A DNA stretch of 45,691 bases from contig JAAXXD010000012.1 in NCBI GenBank assembly GCA_013334655.1, positions 1 to 45,691 on the forward strand, written 5' to 3'. This document shows, piece after piece, positions 27,477 to 35,588 of the stretch. The DNA comes from Chlorobaculum sp. (GTDB lineage: Bacteria > Bacteroidota > Chlorobiia > Chlorobiales > Chlorobiaceae). The number at the start of each line of letters is the position of its first letter. Position 1 is the first letter of the stretch. The position numbers and the translations under genes were made by a program. Under the pieces are notes generated by a model. That model was given only the letters and a program-made list of their open reading frames with translations, was not told the DNA's origin and made no database searches.

Positions 27477-28648
27477 TGAGCTGGAATTCGATAGTCGGCC
27501 ACGAATCCCAGCTTCGGGTGCTGAAAACAGCGCTCGGAGCTGACCGTCTGGCTCATGCCTATCTTTTTGCCGGTCCGGAAGGAGCGGGCAAGGAGACCGT
27601 GGCGTTTGAACTCGCCAAAATCCTCAACTGCCGGAATTCCAGTGACTTGCCGGGACAAGGCTCCTGCGGCGAATGCGAAAGCTGCCGCCAGGCCGACCGG
27701 CTCATGCACCCCAACATCGAGTATCTCTTCCCCATCGAAGCGGCGCTGCTCGAGCCCTCCGATCCGTCGAAAAAGGAGAACAAGAAGGTCGCCGAGGTGA
27801 AGGAGCGCTACGAGGCGCTGATCGAGGAGAAGCTGCGCAATCCGTTCTTCACGCCCGCCATGGAGCGTTCGATGGGCATTCTGACCGAGCAGGTGCTCAT
27901 CCTTCAGCAGAAAGCCGCGCTCGCCCCGCGTGACGGCGGCAAAAAGGTCTTCATCATCTCGCAGGCCGAACGTCTCCACCCGACGGCAGCCAACAAGCTG
28001 CTGAAGCTACTCGAAGAGCCACCGGCGCACGTGGTGTTCGTGTTGGTCTCATCGCGCCCCGAATCGGTGCTGCCGACGATTCGCTCGCGCTGCCAGACGC
28101 TCTCCTTTGCCCGCCCGAAACCGGCGGAGATCGAAGCGTGGATCGAGCGACGTGCACCGCAACTGGACGAAGTGGAGCGGCGCTTCATCGTCAGCATATC
28201 GCGCGGCAACCTCACCGACGCGCTCGAACTGCTCGAAGCTGAAACCGGCGAAGGATCGGCCCCGGCGGTCGTTGGCATCCGCAACAAGGCCATCGACTAC
28301 CTCCGCAACATCCTCGTCCCCGCGAAGTTCCACGAAGCGATCGGCGCGTGCGAAGAGTTGTCGAAAAACTCGACGCGCACTGAACAGCTCATCTTCCTCG
28401 ACTCGCTCCTGCTCTTCTTCCAGGACGTCACCCGCCGCAGCATCGACTCCGCCTTCCCGGAACTCAACAATCCCGACATCGCGGACTCCACCAACCGCTT
28501 CGTCAAAGCCTTCCCCAACCGCGACCTCTACCGCGCCTCGACCGTCATCGAAGAAGCCATGCGCTCCATCGAACGCAACGCCAGCGTGCTCTTGGTCATG
28601 GCCGGATTGACGGCGGAGTTAAGAGGTATTTTGCAGGGGAAGAGGTGA
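27476..28648 (+). CDS. holB: DNA polymerase III subunit delta'
   Basis: Clamp-loader subunit of the replicative polymerase. The 390 residues from ATG 27476 begin MSWNSIVGHESQLRVLKTAL, with GAGAGG a few bases upstream. The AAA+ core has a P-loop (FAGPEGAGKET), a cysteine-rich zinc region with CGECESC, and LLKLLEEPPAHVVFVLVSS where a Walker B/sensor I region sits. DnaX (gamma/tau) shares this fold, but length, weak P-loop and lack of a C-terminal tail favour delta'. It is the last GC-rich gene before the AT-rich island. Confidence 0.88.
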   Translation: MSWNSIVGHESQLRVLKTALGADRLAHAYLFAGPEGAGKETVAFELAKILNCRNSSDLPGQGSCGECESCRQADRLMHPNIEYLFPIEAALLEPSDPSKKENKKVAEVKERYEALIEEKLRNPFFTPAMERSMGILTEQVLILQQKAALAPRDGGKKVFIISQAERLHPTAANKLLKLLEEPPAHVVFVLVSSRPESVLPTIRSRCQTLSFARPKPAEIEAWIERRAPQLDEVERRFIVSISRGNLTDALELLEAETGEGSAPAVVGIRNKAIDYLRNILVPAKFHEAIGACEELSKNSTRTEQLIFLDSLLLFFQDVTRRSIDSAFPELNNPDIADSTNRFVKAFPNRDLYRASTVIEEAMRSIERNASVLLVMAGLTAELRGILQGKR

Positions 28649-28794
28649 GAGGAGGAAAGGAATGAAATCTTTTTCATTTCATCGTGTTCTATTCCATTCG
28701 AAAATCAATAATATATTTTAATTATATTTTCTTATTATCATAACCCAACAACAATAAAGCAATACACAATGAACTTAAAAATAGCATTATATTC

Positions 28795-29493
28795 TTATAT
28801 TATCCTATTAAATATCATATCTGAAACATAAAAAGATTTTTTATCAAGCACGTTTTCAACTATCGCCTTAGCAAGCTCATCAGAATTCATATAGCCAGCT
28901 GTATCATGCAAAATCCCAGGATTAGCATCCCAGAACGGCGTATCAATCCCACCAGGATAAACAGCTATAACGCGAACTTTTGTCCCCTTAGACTCTAATC
29001 TTAGAGATTCAGTAAAACCTTTTGCCCCCCATTTAGCCGCACAATATATAGACTCATTAACCTTGCCCATTGTCGCAGCTGTAGATATAACATTTATAAT
29101 AACGCCACCCATTCCTTGCATTTCAATAAATGCCTTTTGAGAAACAAATATTGTCCCATATAATGAGCCCGACATAACATTCATAATATGCTCATCCCGA
29201 AAACAACCAACTTGTCCAAACACACCTTGTCCAGCACAAGAAATGACGATTTTCGGATACCCTGCCCAATCATTTGCTATTTTGAAACAGTCTTCAACGT
29301 TATCATATTTACTTACATCTTTTACAATTGTCAACACACTATCTTCACCACACTCAGCTTTTACCATCTCCAATTTATTTCTTGTTCTACCAACAATCAC
29401 AACCGGATATTTTATATTAGCAAATTGCATTGCTAAACTTTTACCTAACCCACTGCCGCCGCCGGTGATCAGAACATAACCTTTTCCTTTCAT
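28795..29493 (-). CDS. short-chain dehydrogenase/reductase (AT-rich island)
   Basis: A 232-residue classical SDR, a Rossmann-fold NAD(P)-dependent oxidoreductase. The cofactor loop is TGGGSGLGKSL (residues 10-20); the catalytic set is Ser137 (NVISTAATMG), Tyr150 and Lys154 (IYCAAKWGAKGF), so it looks active. The substrate is unknown. Base use is strikingly AT-rich compared with holB and cutA on either side, a sign of transfer. It lies 86 nt behind the DUF4062/NagB-like gene on the same strand, and the two appear to be one unit. The 146-nt AT-rich gap 28649-28794 after it holds no further gene. Confidence 0.85.
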   Translation of the reverse strand: MKGKGYVLITGGGSGLGKSLAMQFANIKYPVVIVGRTRNKLEMVKAECGEDSVLTIVKDVSKYDNVEDCFKIANDWAGYPKIVISCAGQGVFGQVGCFRDEHIMNVMSGSLYGTIFVSQKAFIEMQGMGGVIINVISTAATMGKVNESIYCAAKWGAKGFTESLRLESKGTKVRVIAVYPGGIDTPFWDANPGILHDTAGYMNSDELAKAIVENVLDKKSFYVSDMIFNRII

Positions 29494-29579
29494 TAAAAAA
29501 ATCTTTTTTTATTTATAAAAAACTATTATCCCACATCTGCAACACAACGATAAATCACAAACTATAACATCCAACAATA

Positions 29580-30875
29580 TCACGATTTCTCATTTATAAA
29601 AATTCTTGGATATTTACTAACCCAAGCATACGGAAGATCTTTAATCGCATTACGATCGCAAACAATTGTAAAATTATGATGCTTCTTCAAAAGGCTAACC
29701 GGAATTAATGCAGAAACCGGCTCTAACAATAACCTTTTAATAATAGATGACTTACTCTCCCCTGTAGCAACAAGAATTATTCTATCAGAACAGTTTAATA
29801 TATTTCCAATCCCCATCGTAATATCAAATCTCGTAGCTGGCCTAGGAAACAAATACTGACAAGAATCGCTGGACAACTCAACCATTGTAGTACATTGAAT
29901 TTCCAATTCATTAATCGCTTTATTTGATGGGTCTATACTAGCAATCTGACCATTCGGAGCGACACCAAGCAATTGAAGATGAATTCTACTTGCCCCTATT
30001 TTGGAGTCATATTCAAGAAAAATATTTTCAAGACTACCCTTATTAATATTGCTTGGTATCGATATCAAACTATGTTCTATTCTATAGTTCAATAATTTTT
30101 CAACTGGAGATATTAAATGTTTTTTAAGAAAGTTTTTATATGTATTTGGATGAGTATCAGCCAGCCCAAAATGCTCGGCATTCATATAAAATTCAGCATT
30201 TCTCAAATGAGAAACATCTGATATCGAACACAAGTCTATCAATGTATCATAAATAGCGCCCGCTGTTCTCCCAGCAAATAATCCGATTATAGGTCTAACT
30301 CTAGAATTTAGAGTGTTAATAATTTCATTAGCCACATATTCATTGGCTTTCTGAGGCGTCTCAAATACTGCAATATTTGGCAAAATATCTGTTGGATACC
30401 TATAATTTCCCTCAATCAATTCGGTAATCAATTTGACGACATCTTTATTAACCTTTTCAGAAAGCTGGCTTGATTGCTCAAAATAACTCACATAATAGCC
30501 TTTATAAAAGTCTTCTACTTCTTTAATAAATAAATCCTGTAACTTTTCTTTCTTTGTTGATTTATTAATATATATCAACATCGGTTTATTCAAAGCCTTT
30601 GCTTTTCTATATTCAGCCTCAGTTACTGAAATTTTTCCATCACAAAGACACGACTTTTCACTTGCAGAGGGTACATGCCCATACCTACACCCATATATAG
30701 CTAAAAAAATATGACAGTCACTAATTTCTTGCTCTATAATTGACGACACTTCATCCCATCGAGACCCCTCATACTCAGAACAAAAAGTCTCAAAACCCAT
30801 TCCAAATATAGAATCACGAACAAGAGACCTCTCGTCCTTTAAATCATTCACAGTTGACGAAATAAATATTTTCAT
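29580..30875 (-). CDS. DUF4062 domain fused to a degenerate NagB/6-phosphogluconolactonase-like domain
   Basis: A 431-residue two-domain protein from ATG 30875 (MKIFISSTVNDLKDERSLVR). Residues 1-~110 are DUF4062: the first strand KIFISST, VRDSIFGMGFETFCSEYEG, DCHIFLAIYGCRYGHVPS and SVTEAEYRKAKALNKPML all fit; this family has a Rossmann-like, TIR-resembling layout and is found in presumed conflict proteins. Residues ~165-420 align with glucosamine-6-phosphate deaminase: IIGLFAGRTAGAIYDTL (phosphate loop), EFYMNAEHFGLADTHP, LLGVAPNGQIASIDP and IILVATGESKSS. The NagB catalytic Asp72, Asp141, His143 and Glu148 correspond here to Asn or Ala, Asn, Gln and Asp, so deaminase activity is unlikely, while the Lys of the last motif is kept. 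It probably binds a ligand. The gene heads an AT-rich two-gene unit with an SDR. Confidence 0.75.
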   Translation of the reverse strand: MKIFISSTVNDLKDERSLVRDSIFGMGFETFCSEYEGSRWDEVSSIIEQEISDCHIFLAIYGCRYGHVPSASEKSCLCDGKISVTEAEYRKAKALNKPMLIYINKSTKKEKLQDLFIKEVEDFYKGYYVSYFEQSSQLSEKVNKDVVKLITELIEGNYRYPTDILPNIAVFETPQKANEYVANEIINTLNSRVRPIIGLFAGRTAGAIYDTLIDLCSISDVSHLRNAEFYMNAEHFGLADTHPNTYKNFLKKHLISPVEKLLNYRIEHSLISIPSNINKGSLENIFLEYDSKIGASRIHLQLLGVAPNGQIASIDPSNKAINELEIQCTTMVELSSDSCQYLFPRPATRFDITMGIGNILNCSDRIILVATGESKSSIIKRLLLEPVSALIPVSLLKKHHNFTIVCDRNAIKDLPYAWVSKYPRIFINEKS

Positions 30876-31047
30876 ACCCACCCCATTTTTCAATATATTT
30901 ATTTCATTATATAGTCGAAAATCAAAAAAATAAATAAAAATCACTTAACCTAAACTCATATGGTAATTTAGTATTATTTTTTACGATAACGCGATACAAC
31001 ACGATTTTTAATTGAATTTACGTAGAATCCTTACAGGCGAAAACTCA

Positions 31048-31070
31048 GGGCAGACACACAGGTCTGCCCC
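31048..31070. repeat. palindromic repeat GGGCAGAC-N6-GTCTGCCCC
   Basis: Eight-base-pair stem, sister of the element at 22930-22950 in the opposite orientation. It sits at the right boundary of the AT-rich island. Confidence 0.5.
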
Positions 31071-31101
31071 TACGGTTGTCTTGTCAATCATTCTTCCCAG
31101 C

Positions 31102-31434
31102 TCATTTCTCCCCCGTCGTCGCATCCAGCCACGCTAAATACTCCGGCGATCCGCCGATGATTGGTAATTGAATAATCTCCGGGACGTCGTAGGGGTGGTA
31201 TTCGCGGATGTAGCTTTCGAGGGCTGGGTAGCGCTTTGTGGTGGTTTTGATGAAGAGCGAGACTTCGTCGTCCTGCTGAATCTCTGCGTCCCAGAAAAAG
31301 AAGCTGCGAATGTCGGAGAGCTGCACGCAGGCGGCGAGGCGGTTTTCGAGTATGCCTTGCGCCAGCTTTTCAGCCTCGTCGCGCTCGGGCGCGGTGGTGA
31401 TGACCATGCAGTAGCCACTCTCGTTCTGTTCCAT
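31102..31434 (-). CDS. cutA: divalent-cation tolerance protein CutA
   Basis: A 110-residue trimeric PII-like cytoplasmic protein. ENRLAACVQLSDIRSFFFWD and HPYDVPEIIQLPIIGGSPEYLAWLDATTG (split in the family as HPYxVPE and YLxWL) are characteristic, as is SLFIKTTTKRYPALE. The link to copper tolerance in E. coli is contested; the molecular role is unknown. It resumes the GC-rich chromosome after the island. Confidence 0.93.
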   Translation of the reverse strand: MEQNESGYCMVITTAPERDEAEKLAQGILENRLAACVQLSDIRSFFFWDAEIQQDDEVSLFIKTTTKRYPALESYIREYHPYDVPEIIQLPIIGGSPEYLAWLDATTGEK

Positions 31435-31483
31435 GCTCGATGTATTTTTGAGGTTTTTTTAGAAATCACCTGGGAAAGTTGAA

Positions 31484-31613
31484 GTGGACGATGTGGACTG
31501 AGTGGACAGCGTGGACAGCGTGGACGGACAAGCCGAGATTCTTACATCTTCTCTTGTCCACTTCGTCCATATCTTACATTACATTCGTCCACAACGTCCA
31601 CCAAGTCCACGTT
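31484..31613. repeat. 9-nt-period inverted array, largest copy (GTGGACNNN type)
   Basis: Five left units from 31484: GTGGACGAT, GTGGACTGA, GTGGACAGC, GTGGACAGC, GTGGACGGA. Right side in two blocks: GTCCACTTC, GTCCATATC (31556-31573) and GTCCACAAC, GTCCACCAA, GTCCACGTT (31587-31613). It fills the gap between the M24 peptidase stop and the cutA start, both minus-strand genes. Confidence 0.8.
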
Positions 31614-31623
31614 CCTCTTCCTC

Positions 31624-32718
31624 TCACAATTCAATCAAATCCTTCGTAAACCGCTGCAACGGCTCGGCTCCGTCGGGGCCGAGGGCTACCATGTCTTCGA
31701 TGCGGACGCCGAAGCGGCCCGGCAAATAGATGCCCGGCTCGACGGTGAAGAGCGTGCCTTCGCGGAGGATGCCGGTGGAGGCGGTGCCGACTCGCGGTGC
31801 TTCGTGCACTTCCACGCCGACGCCGTGGCCGAGGCCGTGGCCGAAGGCTTCGCCGTAGCCTGCGGCGGCGATGAAGTTGCGCACTTCGGCGTCGAGGTCG
31901 CGGGCGGCCATGCCAGCTTTCGCCGCGTCGATGCCAAGCTGCTGTGCCTCCTGCACGATGCGGTAGACTTTGCGCTGCTCGTCAGAAATCCTGCCGAAAG
32001 CGACCGTGCGGGTCTGGTCGGAGGCGTAGCCATCGACGATGCACCCCATGTCGATGACGATGAGCGTGCCCGGCTCGAAGCGGGCGGCGGTCGGCTTGGC
32101 GTGCGGCATCGCGCCGCGCACGCCTCCGGCCACGATGGGATCGAAGGAGTCCTTCTCCGCGCCGAGCTTCCGGTGGCGGTAGGTGATTTCGGCGGCAATG
32201 TCGATCTCGGTGACGCCGGGGGCGATCATGCCGATCACCTCTTCGAGCACCGTTTCGCTCAATGCCACGGCGCGGCGCATCCGGTCGAGTTCCTCGATGT
32301 GGTTGATCTCGCGGAACTCGTCGAAAAAAGCCGATACCGGCGCGAATTCAAGATGGCCGAGCTTTTCCGACAGCTGTTGCGTCTCGTGCCAGGTGATGTG
32401 GTCGGCCTGCAACGCCATCTTGTCGCCAAGCCGGAACGTACCCGAGGCCAGCTCGACCGGCAGCGCTTCCTTGAGAATCACCGTGGCGATGCCGCTGGTT
32501 TCGTGACGAATCTGCTCCTGATAGCGGAAATCGGTAAACAGTACGGAGGTTGCGTCTCCGGCGAAAAGCAGTTTGGCGCTGGAGCCGCTGAAGCCGGTCA
32601 GCCAGCGGATGGTCGCCAGATCGGTCACGAGCAGTGAGTCCAGCCCAGCGGCGGCCATTTTTCTGAATATCCTGGTGCGCAGGGTGCTGCGATAGGTGTG
32701 AAGTATATCGTGCGACAT
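31624..32718 (-). CDS. pepP: M24-family aminopeptidase (Xaa-Pro aminopeptidase type)
   Basis: Metallopeptidase that removes an N-terminal residue preceding proline. From ATG 32718 (MSHDILHTYRSTLRTRIF) it has 364 residues; an upstream start would add 17 unlikely residues. Residues 1-~125 are the creatinase-like N-terminal domain (WLTGFSGSSAKLLF); the rest is the pita-bread fold with the five metal ligands in VIDMGCIVDGYASDQTRTV (two Asp), HGLGHGVGVEVHE (His), FTVEPGIYLP (Glu) and VRIEDMVAL (Glu). PepQ-type prolidase is the alternative; the symbol is therefore tentative. Confidence 0.88.
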   Translation of the reverse strand: MSHDILHTYRSTLRTRIFRKMAAAGLDSLLVTDLATIRWLTGFSGSSAKLLFAGDATSVLFTDFRYQEQIRHETSGIATVILKEALPVELASGTFRLGDKMALQADHITWHETQQLSEKLGHLEFAPVSAFFDEFREINHIEELDRMRRAVALSETVLEEVIGMIAPGVTEIDIAAEITYRHRKLGAEKDSFDPIVAGGVRGAMPHAKPTAARFEPGTLIVIDMGCIVDGYASDQTRTVAFGRISDEQRKVYRIVQEAQQLGIDAAKAGMAARDLDAEVRNFIAAAGYGEAFGHGLGHGVGVEVHEAPRVGTASTGILREGTLFTVEPGIYLPGRFGVRIEDMVALGPDGAEPLQRFTKDLIEL

Positions 32719-32825
32719 GAATCGGAAAACAGAGTGAAAAAATTGCCTCACCAGCCCCGCAACGCGCATCCGCTTTTTGCAAAAGGGCTGACAGTTAGTA
32801 TAATGTACAGTAATATTTTCTTCAG

Positions 32826-32969
32826 GGTGCCGTTAAAAAGCGTCATGAGCGGTTCGAGTGCAAGGCGGATGGAGCGCAGAAACCGGAGTCCCGAAAGCTT
32901 TCGGGATGAGGATTTCGAGCACCACCCAACGCAGCAATCGAATTGCGTAATAGCTTTTTAAAGGCAACC
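32826..32969 (+). repeat. dispersed structured repeat, copy 2
   Basis: Core 32842-32949 matches copy 1 (27351-27456), but the apical hairpin is the perfect 18-bp palindrome TCCCGAAAGCTTTCGGGA (32889-32906) instead of CGTAC-N5-GTACG. The outer arms also differ yet again pair: GGTGCCGTTAAAAAGC (32826-32841) with GCTTTTTAAAGGCAACC (32953-32969), one mismatch and one bulge. It ends 29 nt before trpD. Confidence 0.75.
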
Positions 32970-32998
32970 TTCATCCCGATCCCCCTTTGCAACACACT

Positions 32999-34054
32999 AT
33001 GCGTCAACAGGAGATTCTTCAGAAGCTGCTGGAGGGTAACGACCTTGCCCGGCAGGAGATGGAAACGAGCATGAATGCGATCATGGAAAACCGCTTCACC
33101 GACGCGGGCACCGGCGCGATTCTGGCGCTGTTGCAGAAAAAGGGGATCACCCCCGACGAGGTGACCGGCGCCTGCCAGAGCATCATCTCGCGAGCCACGC
33201 CGGTCAATCTCGATCCGCAGGCGGTCGATACCTGCGGCACGGGCGGCGACCACACGGGCACCTTCAACATCTCGACCGCTGCGGCCTTCATCGCCTCCGG
33301 CGCGGGTGTGCCGATTGCCAAGCACGGCAACCGCTCGATCACAAGCAAGTGCGGCAGCGCCGACGTGCTCGAAGCGCTCGGCTACCATGTCGATCTGTCA
33401 CCAGCCAGCACCGAAGAGCTGTTCCGCGAGACCGGCTTCGCCTTCCTCTTCGCCCCGCTTTACCATCCCTCGATGAAGGCCGTGGCGAGCATCCGCAAGG
33501 AGCTTGGCGTCCGCACGATCTTCAACATGCTCGGGCCGATCATCAATCCGGCGCGCGTGCGCCGCCAGCTCGTCGGCGTATTCGATCCATCGGTCATGGA
33601 GATTTACGCCGAAGTGCTCTTGCTCTTTGGATGCGACCACGCCATCATCGTGCACGGCAAGACCGGCAGCGGCTGTGGACTCGACGAACCGAGCGTCTGC
33701 GGGTCGAGCGACTTGATCGAGCTGCATAAAGGGCAGCTCCTCCGCCACACCGTCGAGCCGGAGGAGTTCGGCCTCGGCAGATGGGACATCAGCGAGCTGG
33801 CGGGCGGAGACAGCGAGGCCAACGCGCAGATCATCCGGGAGATTCTCGACGGTTCAGCCTCGCAGGCCAAAATCGACGCCGCGCTCTTCGCCTCGGCCAT
33901 CACCTGCTACGTTTCGGGCATGGCCTCCTGCATCGACGAGGGGATGAGCATGTCCAAGGAGAGCCTCGAAACCTGCGAAGCGCTCGAAAAGATGCACAGG
34001 ATCATCGAAACGAACCGGCGGCTCGCCATGAAATGCGATTCTGCGATAAACTAA
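32999..34054 (+). CDS. trpD: anthranilate phosphoribosyltransferase
   Basis: Transfers phosphoribosyl from PRPP to anthranilate in tryptophan synthesis. The 351 residues from ATG 32999 ([20 protein letters not shown]) include the diphosphate loop [38 protein letters not shown] and [34 protein letters not shown] is also typical. No other trp gene is in the window; bchG follows after 75 nt. Confidence 0.96.
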   Translation: MRQQEILQKLLEGNDLARQEMETSMNAIMENRFTDAGTGAILALLQKKGITPDEVTGACQSIISRATPVNLDPQAVDTCGTGGDHTGTFNISTAAAFIASGAGVPIAKHGNRSITSKCGSADVLEALGYHVDLSPASTEELFRETGFAFLFAPLYHPSMKAVASIRKELGVRTIFNMLGPIINPARVRRQLVGVFDPSVMEIYAEVLLLFGCDHAIIVHGKTGSGCGLDEPSVCGSSDLIELHKGQLLRHTVEPEEFGLGRWDISELAGGDSEANAQIIREILDGSASQAKIDAALFASAITCYVSGMASCIDEGMSMSKESLETCEALEKMHRIIETNRRLAMKCDSAIN

Positions 34055-34129
34055 ATGCTCTTACAATTTGCCGGAAAACATGTATTTTATTTGCTTTCTG
34101 TTTCCAGCCGAAGCCAGAATCTGTAAATC

Positions 34130-35122
34130 ATGAACGGAAGCGATACGCTCAATCCAGAACTGCACCTGAACCTCGACGAGAAACTGGATCAGTCCGGCAT
34201 CAGTCAGTCCAGACAGAAAATCATCCAGCAGGCTCTTGAGAATGTCAACAAGCCTGGATTCCGCATCGAGCCTTCGGCGATTCTTCCGCTCATGAAACCC
34301 GTCACCTGGTTTCCGCCGATGTGGGCCTTCGCCTGCGGCGTGGTCTCGACTGGCGAAAGCGTCTCGCACAATATCTCGATTCTCGTTCGTGGCGTCATCC
34401 TTGCAGGCCCGCTGATGTGCGCCATGTCGCAGACCATGAACGACTACTTCGACCGCGAGGTCGATGCCATCAACGAGCCGGAGCGCCCGATTCCGGCGGG
34501 CAAAATCTCCAAGCAGGCAAGCTGGCTCATCACCTTCGGGCTGATTCTCACGGGTTTTGCGGTCGCGCTGTCGATCCACCCCTACGTTGTGGCCATCGCT
34601 TTTGTCGGCGTTCTGATGTCGCACGCCTACTCCGGCCCGCCGATCCGCGCCAAGCGCAACGGCTGGTACGGCAACCTGATCGTCGGCCTTGCCTACGAAG
34701 GGGTCGCCTGGCTCACCGGCAGCTTCTCGATCACCCAGGGCGTGCCCTCGACCGAGTCGATCGCGCTCGCCATCATCTTCTCCCTCGGTGCGCATGGCAT
34801 CATGACGCTCAACGACTTCAAGTCGGTTGTCGGCGACAGAATCCGCAAGGTAGCCTCCATTCCAGTGCAGCTCGGTGAGAAAAAAGCCGCCATCCTCGCC
34901 TCGGTGGTGATGGACGCCGCGCAGATCGCGGCCATCGCGATTCTCGTCGCCAAAGGCTCGATGCTCCCGACCGCCATCGCCGTGACGCTGCTCGTCGCCC
35001 AGCTCCCGATGCAGAAAATTCTCATCGACCGCCCCGCCGAAAAAGCGGTCTGGTACAACGCCTTCGGCACGCTGCTCTACGTGCTCTCGATGATGGTCTG
35101 CGCGGTAGGCATCAGGCCTTGA
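34130..35122 (+). CDS. bchG: bacteriochlorophyll a synthase (chlorophyll synthase family)
   Basis: UbiA-type membrane prenyltransferase that esterifies bacteriochlorophyllide with a polyprenyl alcohol. The 330 residues contain LMKPVTWFPPMWAFACG, the first Asp-rich motif NDYFDREVDAINEPERPIPAG, SHAYSGPPIRAKRNGW and a second Asp motif (TLNDFKSVVGDRIRK), within about nine membrane helices. Green sulfur bacteria carry three paralogues (BchG, BchK, ChlG); the close match of the first motif to purple-bacterial BchG and the trpD neighbour favour BchG over BchK, but I cannot fully exclude ChlG. This gene is the strongest sign that the organism is phototrophic. Confidence 0.82.
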   Translation: MNGSDTLNPELHLNLDEKLDQSGISQSRQKIIQQALENVNKPGFRIEPSAILPLMKPVTWFPPMWAFACGVVSTGESVSHNISILVRGVILAGPLMCAMSQTMNDYFDREVDAINEPERPIPAGKISKQASWLITFGLILTGFAVALSIHPYVVAIAFVGVLMSHAYSGPPIRAKRNGWYGNLIVGLAYEGVAWLTGSFSITQGVPSTESIALAIIFSLGAHGIMTLNDFKSVVGDRIRKVASIPVQLGEKKAAILASVVMDAAQIAAIAILVAKGSMLPTAIAVTLLVAQLPMQKILIDRPAEKAVWYNAFGTLLYVLSMMVCAVGIRP

Positions 35123-35127
35123 AGAAG

Positions 35128-35217
35128 TTGATGGTTGATGGTTGATAATGGATAATGGATAATGGAAGAATCTGGGAGCGCATGGCTCCCATAAGTCCCA
35201 TGGACCCCATTTGTCCC
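35128..35217. repeat. compound repeat region: GATAATGGA tandem, hairpin, and 9-nt-period half array
   Basis: Tandem GTTGATG and GATAATGGAT units at 35128-35166, then a perfect hairpin TGGGAGC-N5-GCTCCCA (35173-35191), then three 9-mers ATAAGTCCC, ATGGACCCC, ATTTGTCCC (35191-35217). The last resembles one arm of the 9-nt arrays found elsewhere in the window. It separates bchG from rpmB. Confidence 0.55.
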
Positions 35218-35305
35218 TATCTTCGCCCCCGTAGCGAAAACTTTTCCTTTTTTGCTCATTTTTGCTTATACTCGGTATCATTTTTTAACGCCAATCGATC
35301 CCATT

Positions 35306-35524
35306 ATGTCTAAAGTTTGCGTGCTGACCGGAAAAAGGCCGATATACGGCAACAACGTTTCCCATGCCAATAACCACACCCGTACCCGTTTCGAGCCGAA
35401 CCTTCATACCAAAAGAATCTGGATCGAGGAAGAAAAGCGCTGGGTCAAGGTTCGCCTGACCGCCAAGGCGATGAAGATCATGTCCAAAACCGGCACCGCC
35501 GAACTGGCCAAGCTTCTGAAGTAA
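35306..35524 (+). CDS. rpmB: 50S ribosomal protein L28
   Basis: A 72-residue basic ribosomal protein. From ATG 35306 it reads [20 protein letters not shown], the L28 N-terminal signature (CxxTGKxPxxGNxVSH), followed by [18 protein letters not shown] and [14 protein letters not shown]. Upstream in-frame codons are out of family. No rpmG (L33) follows, though it often does in other bacteria. An intrinsic terminator lies 31 nt after the stop. Confidence 0.96.
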   Translation: MSKVCVLTGKRPIYGNNVSHANNHTRTRFEPNLHTKRIWIEEEKRWVKVRLTAKAMKIMSKTGTAELAKLLK

Positions 35525-35554
35525 TCGTCGCAGTCGCGAAAAATCCCATTTGAC

Positions 35555-35584
35555 AAGGCTCATCCACAGGTTGAGCCTTTTTTT
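35555..35584 (+). terminator. intrinsic terminator between rpmB and rnhA
   Basis: AAGGCTCA (35555-35562) pairs with TGAGCCTT (35572-35579), followed by a T-run to 35584. The run ends only 4 nt before the rnhA ATG. Confidence 0.85.
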
Positions 35585-35588
35585 ATCT

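Noticed and set aside
28663-28690. AT-rich stem ATGAAA...TTTCAT after holB as terminator
   Set aside because: Weak A/T-only pairing without a GC core; it may be chance in AT-rich DNA.
17375-31613. 9-nt arrays as CRISPR
   Set aside because: Units are far too short, spacers are three bases, and the arrangement is inverted; no cas gene is in the window.
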